Positions 26,301 to 37,356 of a DNA stretch of 64,000 nt are shown piece by piece. Source of the DNA: Oscheius onirici. Its lineage: Eukaryota; Nematoda; Chromadorea; Rhabditida; Rhabditidae. The notes under the pieces were generated by a model that worked only from the letters and a program-made list of their open reading frames with translations, made no database searches and was not told where the DNA came from. Location of the stretch: contig OW051471.1 of the NCBI GenBank assembly GCA_932521025.1, positions 13,290,745 to 13,354,744 of the forward strand. The letters run 5' to 3'. The first letter of the stretch is position 1. Every line of letters begins with the position of its first letter. A program made the translations under genes and the position numbers.

Positions 26301-29292
26301 TTGCAAAACATTGTGAAGCATGAAAATGCTGTTATCCCTGTGAAAAAATGATTCTAAGCCAAAACTTGTCAGCCAAGGCAAATGTCTGCTTTTCATAGTG
26401 ATACCAGCATTTTTACGCTTTGCAGTGTTTTGCAAAGTTTTAGAGCTTGATCAGGGCTACAACTTTGCTCTCTGGTACAAAGCTGGAAAATGCAAACGAA
26501 AGCTGGAAAATATAAGTTACCGCACCCAAAAATCCAAGTTTAGGGGGGTAAAGAAACCTGTTTTGTCTGGTATTCAAGCATAGTGTCTAGATATACAAAT
26601 AGATTGTCTTTATTCTTTTTCCAGATATACTGCCGGAGAGCTCTCATATGACACTCCATCGATTTCATCTGGTGCCATCATGGCCATTCTTGCTCTTCTC
26701 TTTCTGATTATCATCATTCTGGTCGTAGTCTTCATCTGTTACAAGTGAGCTTACGCTTGCGGTTTTTTTTAATTTTTTACCTTTCAAGAAAAAATTCGTC
26801 ATCGCACAAACGGCAGATGAAAGTGCTCAAGAATCAAATGGATACCATTGAGATGAAAGTGGCAACAGAATGCAAAGAAGCCTTTGCTGAATTACAAACA
26901 TCTCTCAATCAGTACACAGCCGACTTACCTCTGGGAACGCCTATTGTTCCCTTCTTGGAGTACAAGGATTATTGCGCACGAGTTCTCTTCCCCAACAACT
27001 CTCAAAACCACCCTGTGCTGAGAGACCTGGAAGTGGATAGTAGTCGAGCAAGTTCTATTGAAGCTGGTCTGAGAGAATTCCACAAAATGTTGATGAACAA
27101 GGTATGAAATATAAAAAGCCAAAAAAAACTCTGCAGACTTTCTTCCTGACAATGGTTAGAACGATGGAAGCCAACAAATACTTCCTTGGAAAAGATCGCG
27201 TTTATGTCGGCTCGTTGTTGATGGTCGTGTTACAGGTGATAATTAAAAACCATCCTGTTAAACATCAAACCTCAGGAGAAAATGGGATACTGCACAGAGA
27301 TGTTGAAGCAGCTGCTCAGAGAACTTATTGACAGAACAGTTGAAAAGAAATTCCAACCGAAAATCCTGTTCCGACGGAGTGAAAGTGTAGCGGAAAGGAT
27401 GCTGGCAGCTTGGTTTACCTTCCTCATGCATGACTATCTCAGGGTATGTTTTTTGCAGTAATTGTAAATTTTTCGTAGAATTACGCAGGCAAAAGACTTT
27501 ATGATCTGTACTGGGGAATCAAGCAACAGATGGAGAAGGGACCACAAGATGCGCTGACTCTCGAAGCACGATATTCTCTCTCAGAGGAGAAGCTTCTCCG
27601 CTCGACTTTTGACTACAAAGAGCTGACAGTTTTCGTTAGCAGTGAGTCGCACTACTCTCATGCTGATGTACCAGTGAGAGTTTTGGACTGTGATACTATT
27701 AATCAGGTACGAATCTTTTTTTACGAAGATTAATTCTTCGACAGGTGAAGGAAAAGTGCCTGGACGCCAAGTATCGGACTGTTCCATACTCTGAAAGACC
27801 ATCTGCTTCCGAATTGGATGTTGAATGGAGGACGGGAGTGAACGGGAGAATGGTTTTGCAGGTGAGCCATTTCGCATTAATTTTTCTTCTAAAACTTATT
27901 ATATCAAAAAAAAATTTAGGACATTGATTCGACCTCCAAGTTAGAACCTGGAGGATGGAAAAGATTGAACACCCTGGCTCATTACAACGTTCCCAACAAT
28001 GCCGTTCTGATGCTCACCACGAAACAAAACTCGTCTCTTTACAATCTGGTGATTTACGGCTCTCACAAAATGGTGACTTCATGCAAGTGGAACGAATGTC
28101 GTACCAACATATTGCTTCAAGTCAATGCATGAATTTTCCATTTTTATACCAGGTCAAAATATCCTTTCATGTCCATTTTTCAGTCGCTAATGTCTGAAAG
28201 AAGCGAAAAGTCTGGAGTGAGCTTGAAAAATAGTCCAACGATGAACAGACCATGGGGTGGAACGACGAGTAGCAGTAATTCAAACAAGGATACGGAAGCG
28301 GGCTTCAAGTCGTATCACTTGGTCAAGCCGACAGAGCACGGACCGTCGGAAACGCAAGAAAAGATGGTCACAGAGATTTATCTTACCCGGTAGAACAGAT
28401 TTGTAATCTGCTTTTAATTGAAACTCAGACTGCTCATGATGAAAGGAACACTCCAGAAATTCATCAATGACATTCTGGAAGCCATTTTCTCTACATCGCC
28501 TTCTGCGCCTCTTCCGCACGCCATCAAATACATGTTTGATTTTATGGACAACCAGGCAGTAGAACACGGAATAACTGATCCGGAAGTTGTCCATGCTTGG
28601 AAATCGAATGCGCTGCCGCTTCGATTCTGGGTCAACTTGATCAAAAACCCTCACTTTGTGTTTGATATTCAGAAACCGACCAAGGTGAGAAACAGTTTGG
28701 GGGCATTTAGCGGAATGTTTTTAGGTCGAGGGATGCCTTTCAGTTGTCGCTCAGACCCTGATGGATGCGTGCTCAACGCAAGACCATCAGCTTACGAAAG
28801 ACTCTCCGTCTAGCAAGTTGCTCTTTGCCAAAGATATGTACCAGTATCGAGACTGGGTGGACAGGTAAAGAATGCGGAAATATATTCTCAAATAGTTCGT
28901 TCAGCTACTATACTGAAATATCGCGGATGCCTCCAATTTCTGATCAAGATATGGGGAAAATTTTGATTCAAGAGTCTAACAGTCACAGAGGACAGTTTCA
29001 CGTTTTCTCCGCTTTGAACGAGCTGTACAAGTATCTGGATCAGTACAAGGTCAGTTAAGTTTTTTCAATTAGCGTGATTTTGAGATTGATGGTAGTAATC
29101 AAAAATGTTAAGGACGATGTGATGGAAGCCCTCGAAGCAAACGAGTACGCCCAGGCAAGCCGTCTTCCCGGTCGTCTTCAAGATCTTTTGGCCCTGATGG
29201 AACAGGATCCAGCCAGGACGGATTATGAGAGTTCAACACTCGGTCTTGGCTACAATTCCAATAGCCGACTGATGCCCAGAGAACGAATGTAG
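20309..29292 (+). CDS. Plexin (semaphorin receptor)
   Basis: Single-pass receptor for semaphorins in cell and axon guidance. Early exons checked in frame: 20309-20506 (signal peptide, hydrophobic run [11 protein letters not shown]), 20556-20697, 21405-21514, 21601-21720, 21761 onward. The sema domain runs to about 23270 ([13 protein letters not shown], then [11 protein letters not shown]). Cys-rich PSI modules follow ([28 protein letters not shown]) with IPT/TIG repeats between and after them ([18 protein letters not shown]). The membrane segment is [19 protein letters not shown] (about 26675-26740). The cytoplasmic part keeps the R-Ras/Rap GAP signatures: [17 protein letters not shown] with the catalytic Arg pair, and [19 protein letters not shown]. 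Stop at 29290-29292. An alternative start is the Met at 20351. I cannot tell PLX-1 from PLX-2. Several introns carry MITE-like elements. Confidence 0.93.
22236..22571. mobile_element. MITE-like element in plexin intron, long terminal inverted repeats
   Basis: The left end CACGACTCGATTTGACGCAA and right end TTGCGTCAAATCGAGTCGTG are exact reverse complements. The match continues for about 90 bp with few differences, including the ATTTGGTGAATTTAGTGTTT region. The element is 336 bp, has no coding capacity, and sits wholly within an intron. No clear target-site duplication is visible. Confidence 0.75.
26160..26575. mobile_element. Palindromic element of about 415 bp in plexin intron
   Basis: Imperfect arms of about 190 bp. 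The left arm carries CCAGCTATCGTTTGCATTTT and TAGCCCTGATCAAGCTCTA; the right arm carries the complements (AAAATGCAAACGAAAGCTGG, TAGAGCTTGATCAGGGCTA). It could fold into a long hairpin in the pre-mRNA. No protein is encoded. Confidence 0.7.
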
Positions 29293-29640
29293 TATATTGC
29301 AATTTACGAAAAAAAACCAGGGTCTTAGCCTAGTCAACTCGGGTCCTCCCACCAATATTTAATATTCGCAACTTTCTCATTTGAAACTGTGATTGTCCCC
29401 AAAAACAAACTTCTTCTCCTACAGGCGGGTCTGCCCAAAACTACCAGTGATCTTCTATCTACTTTTGTTTGCTGCCACTATTACCGTAAAAACTGCTCAA
29501 ACTATTTCATTGTTCTTTGTAAACATTGGTGCTTATTGTTCAAAGAATGAATATATTCACTTTGCTGACGAGCAAGATGTTGTCTCCCGGAGAGACCGGG
29601 AAATTATTCAAGACGATCTTTTGCAAACAGAGCGCCAAAG

Positions 29641-32062
29641 ATGGGACTGCTCACCCTTTTTGCTGATTTCGCCTGCTGGTCTACTGTTGTCGGATTACCG
29701 CATATTGCAAGCGCTAACAACAAAAAGTGGCTTCTATTCTGGTCAGCTGTCTTTCTCATTTTGCTTGGTGTTTTCTGCTACGAACTATGGTTGATGATCA
29801 GTACTCTTCTTTCATATCCATCCGCAGTCGCCACTGAGATTCTGTACGAAGAACAACGCTTTCCTGTCGTTACCATCTGCAATCAGAACCCTTACAAGCG
29901 ATCCGTCCTGAGTTCCAACCCAGCATTTGGAGAAATTGTGACAATGCTGAATAATTACCACAATGCTTCGTACAAAACATTGGCTTCTGGTGATCCATAT
30001 GGCTTTGCAGTAAGTTGATTAACATTTTGGTTGTACTGCAGTATGCGCCTCCCTTCGTTCAAACATTTTTGGCTCGAAGGCTCGGTCAGGTGAACTACCG
30101 TGAAAACCGAATGAACTGTCTTTTAAACAGTTTTTTTAAATGAATTCAGCGTGGAAAACAATCCCCCTAGATGTAGAAATTGGTCGAAATAGCCAGAAAT
30201 GAACGACAAATATCCGAGGACGGGAGCAAGCGTCGGCTTCAGGATATTTTCGACTAGTTTTCACGTCCTGAGGGTTGCTTTACACTCTGAATTCGATAAA
30301 CTTGAAAAAATTGATATATTATTCCGACTATCACAGTTTTAAAAAGTAGCTGAAAATCTAGTTCTTGTGTTATGGACGATTTTCAGGCTGTTCAAAACGA
30401 CGACTATCTGTTGCAGTGGCGCGGCACCACTTGGCTCTCCATGCTTGCAGCAGAAATGAGCATGTCTGATCTTTCTTCGGCCATGTATTCGTACGACGAT
30501 CTCATTGCAGAGTGCAAATTTAATGGGCAAAGTTGCTCTGCTAGCGACTTTACTCAATCTGTAGATCCAATCTATGGCTACTGCTATTCGTTCAACAACG
30601 ACAAAAGCCTGAACTATACGACAAACAGAGCTGGAATGAAGTTTGGCTTAAAGCTGATTATCACTCCAAAAGTTGGACGTTCTAACGTTAATGCTACCAC
30701 CCTATTTTTCAGCAAAGTCTTCCAAATTCCGATGGACAATCAACTACACAAGACTACATCGCCACTACTTGGTTATCAGGAGCCCGTGTGTTTATCGGAT
30801 CAGCTACTGCTTATCCACAAATATATGGCTCTGGAACGGATCTGGCCGTGGGATACCAAGCAATTCTTGCTCTGTCGTCAGTAAGTAACATTTCTAAGCT
30901 TACAATGTCGTCAGTCGAAAATAGTGAGAGCTCCACCGCCTTGTGGTGAATGCAACGATGACAATGGAGCTGTCAACTATTACCAGGATTACGTTTACAA
31001 CATGGAAACTTGCTTTGACACGTGCAAACAGCTTGTGAATGAAAAAACATGCAGTTGCAGCAACCCACGGTATCTGAAAAAGAGTACTGACTCCTATTGC
31101 ACAACAAACAGTCAAGGTAGATTAGCTTCTGAATCGAACAGATCCAATTTCAGTTGATTGCATGATGACACTCCAGGGGGACCAGGCAAATACGGCTAAT
31201 CCTAATCCGGATATGAAGAAGACTTGCGGTTGCACGCCTCCGTGTCAAGAGAATGATTTCGGTGTTACGAAGAGTTTGGCCAAATTCCCGGCTACAATGT
31301 ATAATGTGGTGACGGGAAATGCCAATGTGGGTACATTTTCAAAAAAAATAGCATGTTTTCAGAATCCTTCCTGTGACGGAGTATCTAAGCCATTTACAAG
31401 TGGAATCGACCGCTGTCGTAGCTGGTATGCAGCCAATGCCGTTCAGCTAATAGTAAGCTTTTATAGTCCGTCCAATTTCTACGGAGAATTTCTGAACCTT
31501 TAAAAAGTTCGCTTGGATACTCAGAAAAAATTACGCAGGGAAAACTTGTCCTAAAAATTTGAATCTAACGTTTGCATGGTATACGGGCCTCGCAGCTAAC
31601 TTTTAAAAGGTCCAGAAATTGTCCGTAGAAATTGGACGGACTATACCGTTAGCTCAATAGCAGAAGAGAGGGCGAAACGAGTGTTTCTCAACCCAGTTTT
31701 CGAGATTATAGCTTCTTCTCCAGAGTATAACTTGAAAACAATAATTTAAGGTATACTTCGAGAGTCTAAAGTACGAAAAGTACACTGAAGACTGTAGCTA
31801 CACAATGCAAGATTTGATTAACGATCTTGGAGGACATGCCGGGCTGTGGCTAGGACTCTCGGTTATTTCGGTAGTTGAAGTCACCGGTCTCATTTTGCTG
31901 CTTCTTTGCTACTGTGCAACTTGTGGCAAGTACAATTTGAGACCCTCGGACACCGAATACGAAAAAGATGATCGAATGAGAGCTCTGGACGAGATGGACA
32001 TGGAGTTGGACGAGAAAGAAGGTCATCACGATAAGCTAAAAGCCGGAAAAGATGATGACTGA
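29641..32062 (+). CDS. DEG/ENaC-family cation channel subunit (degenerin)
   Basis: Amiloride-sensitive-type sodium channel subunit with two membrane segments. Exons 29641-30009, 30387-30671, 30713 to about 30881, then from about 30916 to 31118, 31154-31327, 31364-31453 and 31752-32062. N-terminal signature FADFACWSTVVGLPHIAS leads into TM1 (WLLFWSAVFLILLGVF), followed by FPVVTICNQNPYK. The extracellular Cys-rich region includes CSCSNPRYL and CGCTPPCQENDF. The pre-TM2/TM2 segment GLWLGLSVISVVEVTGLIL has the GxS selectivity filter (GLS). The tail is acidic. The start is uncertain: ATG at 29547 opens a frame one base off that would join at the T-run near 29656, so the N-terminus may be longer. 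Starts about 350 bp after the plexin stop. Two introns hold MITE-like elements. Confidence 0.88.
30115..30320. repeat. Interspersed repeat in DEG/ENaC intron (copy 1)
   Basis: Shares ATTGGTCGAAA, CAGAAAT and GAATTCGATAAACTTG blocks, in the same order and spacing, with a second copy at about 34790-34960 in the lectin gene. Noncoding, probably a MITE family. Confidence 0.55.
31462..31645. repeat. MITE-like inverted repeat in DEG/ENaC intron
   Basis: Left end TATAGTCCGTCCAATTTCTA and right end TAGAAATTGGACGGACTATA are exact reverse complements; the match continues inward to the CCTTTTAAAA region. 184 bp, noncoding, inside an intron. Confidence 0.7.
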
Positions 32063-32240
32063 ACGACAATACTTTATCTTTGACATGATCAAATTTTATT
32101 CTGATAAAATTTTCCCAATGTTTGATGAGATCCTGGTCATTTTCTCCAAGAACCTAACAGAGTCTGCAACTTGTTGATTACGCGCGAACCTGTTCTCGGG
32201 TACATAAGTTGTGTTGTCTAACAGTGGTTGCTGATACACG

Positions 32241-32586
32241 ATGATTATTCTTCTAACTTTTCTTCTCTTTATCGCTGTCAACTGTATAATTCCGCAAATC
32301 GACAGTACCGCTAAGGTTTCAAGCTCGTCAGTTCATTTCAAAGACTAACTATTATGTTTAGCAACGAACTCACATTTTTTCCGTACAGAAAGTACATGAA
32401 TCTGCCTGTTAGAGATCAAGACTACACTTCTCAGGGCAAGATGCTTTCTTCATTTTCTTCTGGAAAAAGACGCCACCAAATTGTAGTCGTAGTAGTGTGG
32501 TTAAAATAGTTTTATTACAGACTGTGGAACCTTCAAAGACAGTTTACGAACGAGAAGAAAATTACTACTACTTGAGAAGGACTTGA
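32241..32586 (+). CDS. Small secreted peptide precursor (90 residues), possible neuropeptide-like
   Basis: Three exons, 32241-32326, 32362-32482 and 32521-32586, join in frame (GTCAGT and GTAGTC donors, TTTAG and TACAG acceptors). The protein starts with a strong signal peptide (MIILLTFLLFIAVNC), continues with a short charged chain and ends RRT-stop. It contains SGKRRH, a Gly plus dibasic site of the kind processed to amidated peptides, but only once. An AATAAA lies at 32599-32604. The stop is 21 bp from the stop of the convergent globin gene. Family unknown; the splice model is my own and rests on frame continuity. Confidence 0.5.
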
Positions 32587-32606
32587 TAACTTTTTTTCCA
32601 ATAAAC

Positions 32607-33204
32607 TCAATGGGTCATTTGATAGTTGATGAGATTTCCCAAAACGTCGCAGAGCTTCTTCCAGGCGGCCGCAGTTTCGGAAGAAGAGTCACCTGTGGAG
32701 CGACGAATGACGCTCAAGATTTCAGGAAGCATTTTCTGAAGCCATTTTTTGTTCAAGCTTAAATACTAATGTCACCTCCATGTGAAACTTGGTAACACCT
32801 AGCTTTTTATGACTGACAGCTATCTTCTTGGTGCAAGCCTTCAATCCGTCGTTGTTTTTGGATTCGATGTTGTCAACGATGCCCTGAAAACCTTTGAAGA
32901 AATGGGTTCTTGTTACCTTGAGACCAGCAGAATAGACCTCCGTATGCTTCTGTAGAGCATTGCAAGAAATAAGAGAACTGTCAGGGACAGCCCTGAACTG
33001 CGGCCAAATGTCTTTATACTCGGGGTATTCTGAGAAAAAACTGCAAAATTTGGTATTATAATGGTGATAAACGTACCCAACAAAGATTTTGTTGGCATAG
33101 TCGGGCATCTGCTTCAGCATCGCATTGAAAGAGGCGACAATCTTCTCCCGTTCATCTTCTGTCAGACGGGAAAGTTCTTTCGTAAAATATTGTACATCTG
33201 CCAT
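32607..33204 (-). CDS. Globin
   Basis: Heme-binding globin of 162 residues. Exons (minus): 33077-33204, 32917-33040, 32776-32883, 32607-32735. Family features: the CD-corner Phe pair (SFFSEYPEYKDIWPQF), a distal-His candidate in LQKHTEVYSAGL, and the proximal His in AVSHKKLGVTKFHME. Introns are 36, 33 and 40 bp. The first two are multiples of three without stops, so a naive frame runs through them; their GT/AG ends and the globin fold argue they are removed. Probably a cytosolic, oxygen-binding or redox globin. Tail to tail with the small peptide gene. Confidence 0.85.
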
Positions 33205-33478
33205 AATCAGAGAGAGAAGAAGAGAGAAGCACCGGTCTCAGAGGAGGATGATTGACTAGTAGTGTGGCCAGATGAAGATCTTACTGAGCGGCTTCTCAGA
33301 TTAAGCCCCGGATTCCCCGCGTATATCAGAAAGTTTTGCGATTAATAGGGGCCGATCGACCCAACAAATAAAATCGCTTCAGAAAAATGAAATCGGAACT
33401 ATTTTAATCCGTCGTTATCAGTTTGTTCACACCTCTCGTCATTTGTTCTCGCCAATTCAAGTTGTCTTCAATAGAACA

Positions 33479-35610
33479 ATGTTTTATTCTTTGTACTTTC
33501 TATCACTCTGGATTCCACCATGTTTCCTTCTGCAAATCCACGGGTCTATGGTTACAAGCAACTCGGTCTGTCGCTATGGAGGCGAATACAATCAGTTGTA
33601 GGTTTTTTAGTTTTTGTTTCGAAAAGTTTCAGGTAATACTGTAGCAGGCACCTCTCCATTCAATTATTTTGGCGCGCAAGCCATAGATTAACTAAATTCG
33701 CGTTTTTCACCATTTTTCAGTATTATTTTACGTTCTCGCTGCATTTATCGAACTCAGCATCAAAAACTACACCTAGTGTGAGTATCAAATCGAAAAAAAA
33801 ATAGTGAAAAATCTCGGGAAACTATCGGGAGTGCAATACGTGAACGATGTTGCTTTTTCTGAAGTATTTCGTCTAATTTTTCAAGTATTTTGGCATCCCG
33901 GAGGTTATAATTGACGCCGAGTTCGATAAACACGTCTAGAACGGGAAAAAACGGAAAAATGGTGAATATTCCGATTTCAGTCATTGCGCGCCAAAATATT
34001 TGAACGAGGGGGGGATGTCAGCTATATTAATAACAAGTTTCAGATTTGGAAAATGCGTGAGGAACATGTATTCCACAAACTATCTACAGGTATTTTTGAC
34101 AGTGGTAAAGGCATATGTGCGTTTTTTTCAGGCTAAAAACAGCTGTGCCGTAATGAAAGGAGTGTTACCTTGCATCAGAAGTTATGACCAAAATGAGGCA
34201 ATTCAGTCAACATTTTCTGGTAGAGTTTTTACTTTCATTCATTACAGAATTTAGGGTTTGGTTGTTCTAATACCTTCGCCACATGGCTTGCAAACGATGA
34301 TAGTGATCAGTCCTGCAAGAGCAACTTTTTCTATTGGGGTTTGCCCACAAACTCTTAAAACTTTTTTTTAAAGAAAAAGGTGCTCCCACAAATGGGGACT
34401 GTACCACATTGAGACAGGATGGAAAATGGATACGAGAAGATTGTGACCTCGGCTTGCCTTTTGTTTGTCTCTACGACATTTTTCAAGGTACAACAATTAA
34501 AAGCAAAATAATTTTAAAAATTTAGTATGTATGGACGGTTGGTACTTTTTCAAAGACCACTGCTATTTTGTAAGTTGACAGAGTTTGTAATAATAGATGT
34601 CTAGATTGCGTCCTTTGCCGATACTCAAGTAGGTGTGGATCAAGTAACGGCAGCTGGATACTGCCAGAAAAAGTACAACTGTACCTTAGTTTCGATTCTG
34701 ACGGAAGAGGAAAATGATTTTATTATTTGTAAGTTTTTCACCGATTTACTTTCATTTTTCACGTTTGTAACCATGTTTAAACGATGCAGCGTGTAAAACA
34801 ACCAATTTGGTGTTCAGATTGGTCGAAAATATTCAGAAATAGAAGGAAAATTTCTGAGAACGGCTTATGAAGGGAAAACGCCTTTTTCATGTTAATTTCG
34901 ACCAATATTCACATCCGAGAGGTTTTTTTTGCATGCAGAATTCGATAAACTTGCTTGGAAATGTGAAAAATAAAAGAAAAATGATGAAAAAAGGAACTTG
35001 AAGGAAGTTTGAACGAACTGAGGCGCCTTCTGCAGTAAATATATTTACATAAAAAACAGGTCCTCATTTATTTTTCAGCCTTGATAATCACACTTTACCC
35101 GAAAGGACGATATGCTGCATGGATAGGATTCACTTCAAAAGATGGCAACGTTTTCGATTGGGTAGATAACAGTATCTCCAACTACACTAATTGGGGGTTC
35201 GGAGAACCAATAAATCAGACTTCAGCTGGGTGCACGGTGGTACGTTTTTTATTGATAGTTTTGGCTGACATGGCTGACGGGCCGGGCCTGGGCCTGAAAT
35301 TTGAACTGAAAAAAACTCGGCCCGCGGGGAAATTTTGGAAAAAGAGGTGTTTTTTTAGCAAAATCTGCATTTTTCGTCCTTTTTAGTAAAAAAGGTAAGG
35401 AAAATATAACAATATTGGGCCCAGGTCCAGCCCGGAGCCATGTATAGATAGTTTGTTGCAATGTTTGAACCGAAAACACAGCCAAATCATTTTTAATTCT
35501 TTCAGCTTTCGGTTTACCCAAACTTTGGAGGAATAGGACAATGGTATTCGTTCACTTGTCACGATGCAACACAGCCCACATTTATCTGCAAATCCTACAT
35601 GAAAAGCTGA
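33479..35610 (+). CDS. Secreted C-type lectin with two CTLDs
   Basis: Clec-type secreted protein. The start at 33479 gives a signal-peptide-like N-terminus (MFYSLYFLSLWIPPCFLL). After a long intron with a MITE come short exons of CTLD 1: FGKCVRNMYS, AKNSCAVMKGVLPCI, then WLANDDSDQSCKSNFFYW and DCDLGLPFVCLYD. CTLD 2 begins CMDGWYFFKDHCYF and contains WIGFTSKDGNVFDWVDN, WGFGEPIN (compare the EPN sugar-binding motif, here EPIN) and a final FTCHDATQPTFICKS. Stop TGA at 35608-35610 with AATAAA nearby. The altered EPN-like motif makes calcium-dependent sugar binding uncertain. Exon ends in CTLD 1 were not all resolved. Confidence 0.82.
33665..33998. mobile_element. Tc1/mariner-type MITE with TA target duplication
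   Basis: 13-bp terminal inverted repeats (TTTTGGCGCGCAA and TTGCGCGCCAAAA) are flanked on both sides by TA. Inner blocks are also inverted (CACCATTTTTC/GAAAAATGGTG and TTTATCGAACTC/GAGTTCGATAAA). 334 bp in the first lectin intron; no protein. Confidence 0.75.
34745..35060. repeat. Interspersed repeat in lectin intron (copy 2)
   Basis: Related to the copy at 30115-30320: GATTGGTCGAAAAT, CAGAAAT and GAATTCGATAAACTTG occur in the same order. Noncoding. Confidence 0.5.
35262..35445. repeat. GC-ended palindromic repeat in lectin intron
   Basis: The ends are GC-rich and inverted (CATGGCTGACGGGCCGGGCC versus GGTCCAGCCCGGAGCCATG), with an AT-rich middle. A related GC-rich block (GCATGGCTCCGGGCC) is at about 10820. 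Noncoding. Confidence 0.5.
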
Positions 35611-36316
35611 TTTATTCCTGACTTCTTCAAATAAATAGAACCCGTGATCATAAAGAGTAGACGATAAATGATAATACCAGCGAAAAAGTGGTGAATATAC
35701 GTGTTGAGAATTGAACTAGACGTTTTGCTTCTTCTACGCCACCACACCATTCTTTGGCTCGAAACGTCTCACTCGTATGATTTTGAATGGTCACTCGAAC
35801 GTATGGATAAACACAAATTTTGCTGCACGATTTGTTCGAGTCGCCCAATATTGTCAGATCGAAATGGAAGGATGCGTGATGAATCACCTGAGATTTTTTC
35901 GCGTTATTTTCACTGCACAACGTACCTGCTGTGTCACCGGTTTCAGAATTCCATTGCTGCACCGCATTTCTGGGACTATAATGGTGCTGACCTGAAAAGT
36001 GTCCATTGGAAGATGTCTCATAATCGGGAAGAAAGTAATAAGACCCTCGGGTGTCGTGAAGGCGCCCTTGTGGGGTGGTGGACTGCTTACATTATGCGCT
36101 CTTTTATTAGGGCTAGGGTCGTTAATCGGGGAACATTAAAAAGTTATGGAGTTGTAAGGAGTAAGACGCGAAACCAAGTGCTTGAAAAGCCATCTTGTTG
36201 GGTATTTTTTTCCAGTCTGAGAGAGACAGTTACTACAGGGAAAGGAGGGAGGTAGTGCCATGAAACACTTGAATCAGCTAGAGATATGTTTTAGAGGCTA
36301 GTCTGACGCTCATCAC
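35611..36316. other. Intergenic, no gene seen
   Basis: Space between the lectin stop and the 3' end of the minus-strand secreted gene. AATAAA near 35630 fits polyadenylation of the lectin. Frames open here on both strands have no motif support. Confidence 0.4.
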
Positions 36317-37356
36317 TCATTCTTTTTTTGAACCGACCTTTTTTGTGTCCTTGAATACAGATGCCACTCCAATGTAAACATTATCTTTTGTGATGAAAAG
36401 ATCATCAATGTAGGCCACTGTGTCGTTGATTTTGGTCGGATCTTCTCGAGCGGAGTCCTTAGTTCTGACGATAAGTTCCTGAAGCATCATAATATGTTTC
36501 CAGTGAATCCTTATCCTCACTTGTTTCGTCTTCAAATAACCTGTTGTTTTCTCAGTGGCTCGCTTATCGTAGTAAAGGTGATAGTGGATTCTGAAGGCGA
36601 ACCAGGTGGACTTTGTTAGTCCATCAAAGGAGAAGAGCTAAATTTCGTTATGAGAATTCCTTTGTTGCGAAACGCTTCGGACAAAGGACTTTTTTCAGAC
36701 TATTCTTGAATCCAGTCTCGAGTGGGTCCTCGAACTGTCGTCTTGGCTGTTTGGGTGCAACATGTCAATCATAGTAATGACGGCTCGTTGGGTCGATGCA
36801 AACAAGCAGTAACTCAATGCGACTGAATCATTTTGGTCCAAGCGGCAGCGGTCATCAGTACAATTACCAAATGACACTCGGGTCGCGAATTGGGATTAGT
36901 GTCAATTGAACTGGTTCACTTGTGTATGAGAGAAAGGTCACAACCCGGTGAATAAAATCACAAACATCTACTTTTCAGAGGTCAGCGCCGTCTATCCCAC
37001 CGAACGGAGCTGCTCTCCCACGATTCGTATTAATAAATGAGCAAGTAAGAGGCGCACAATCTTTCCAAGTGAAGGCGGACGTAATGACAGATTGGAAATA
37101 CTCTTACCTGATCCTTTGTCGAGTCCCGTAACTCTGTTTTTCGATACTCTATAAGCTTGTCCAGATCAAAAATCTGAAAAAGGGAAAATGAAAAAAAGAT
37201 TGTGGATTTTACCTGAACAGTCATATCGAAGGAGCTGACATTGTTTCCCTTGATCATTTTTATGACTAGAGACGTGTCGGAAATTGTGTTCGGCTCAAAA
37301 CGAGCCACTGCCCAAGCAGATGACAGTAAGAACAAACTGGTGATTAGGAGACGCAT
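36317..37356 (-). CDS. Secreted protein of unknown function (exon model incomplete)
   Basis: Minus strand. Exon 37213-37356 starts MRLLITSLFLLSSAWAVA, a clear signal peptide, and joins exon 37108-37173 (IFDLDKLIEYRKTELRD) in frame. Further coding-like blocks follow: around 36715-36877 (FGNCTDDRCRLDQNDSV), 36538-36638 (STWFAFRIHYHLYYDKR) and 36317-36496 (ELIVRTKDSAREDPT to GSKKE-stop), the last two separated by a 42-bp intron. I could not find a splice pair that carries exon 2 into the 36.8-kb block in frame, so either a small exon is missing from my model or the gene is broken. Family not recognised. Confidence 0.5.
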
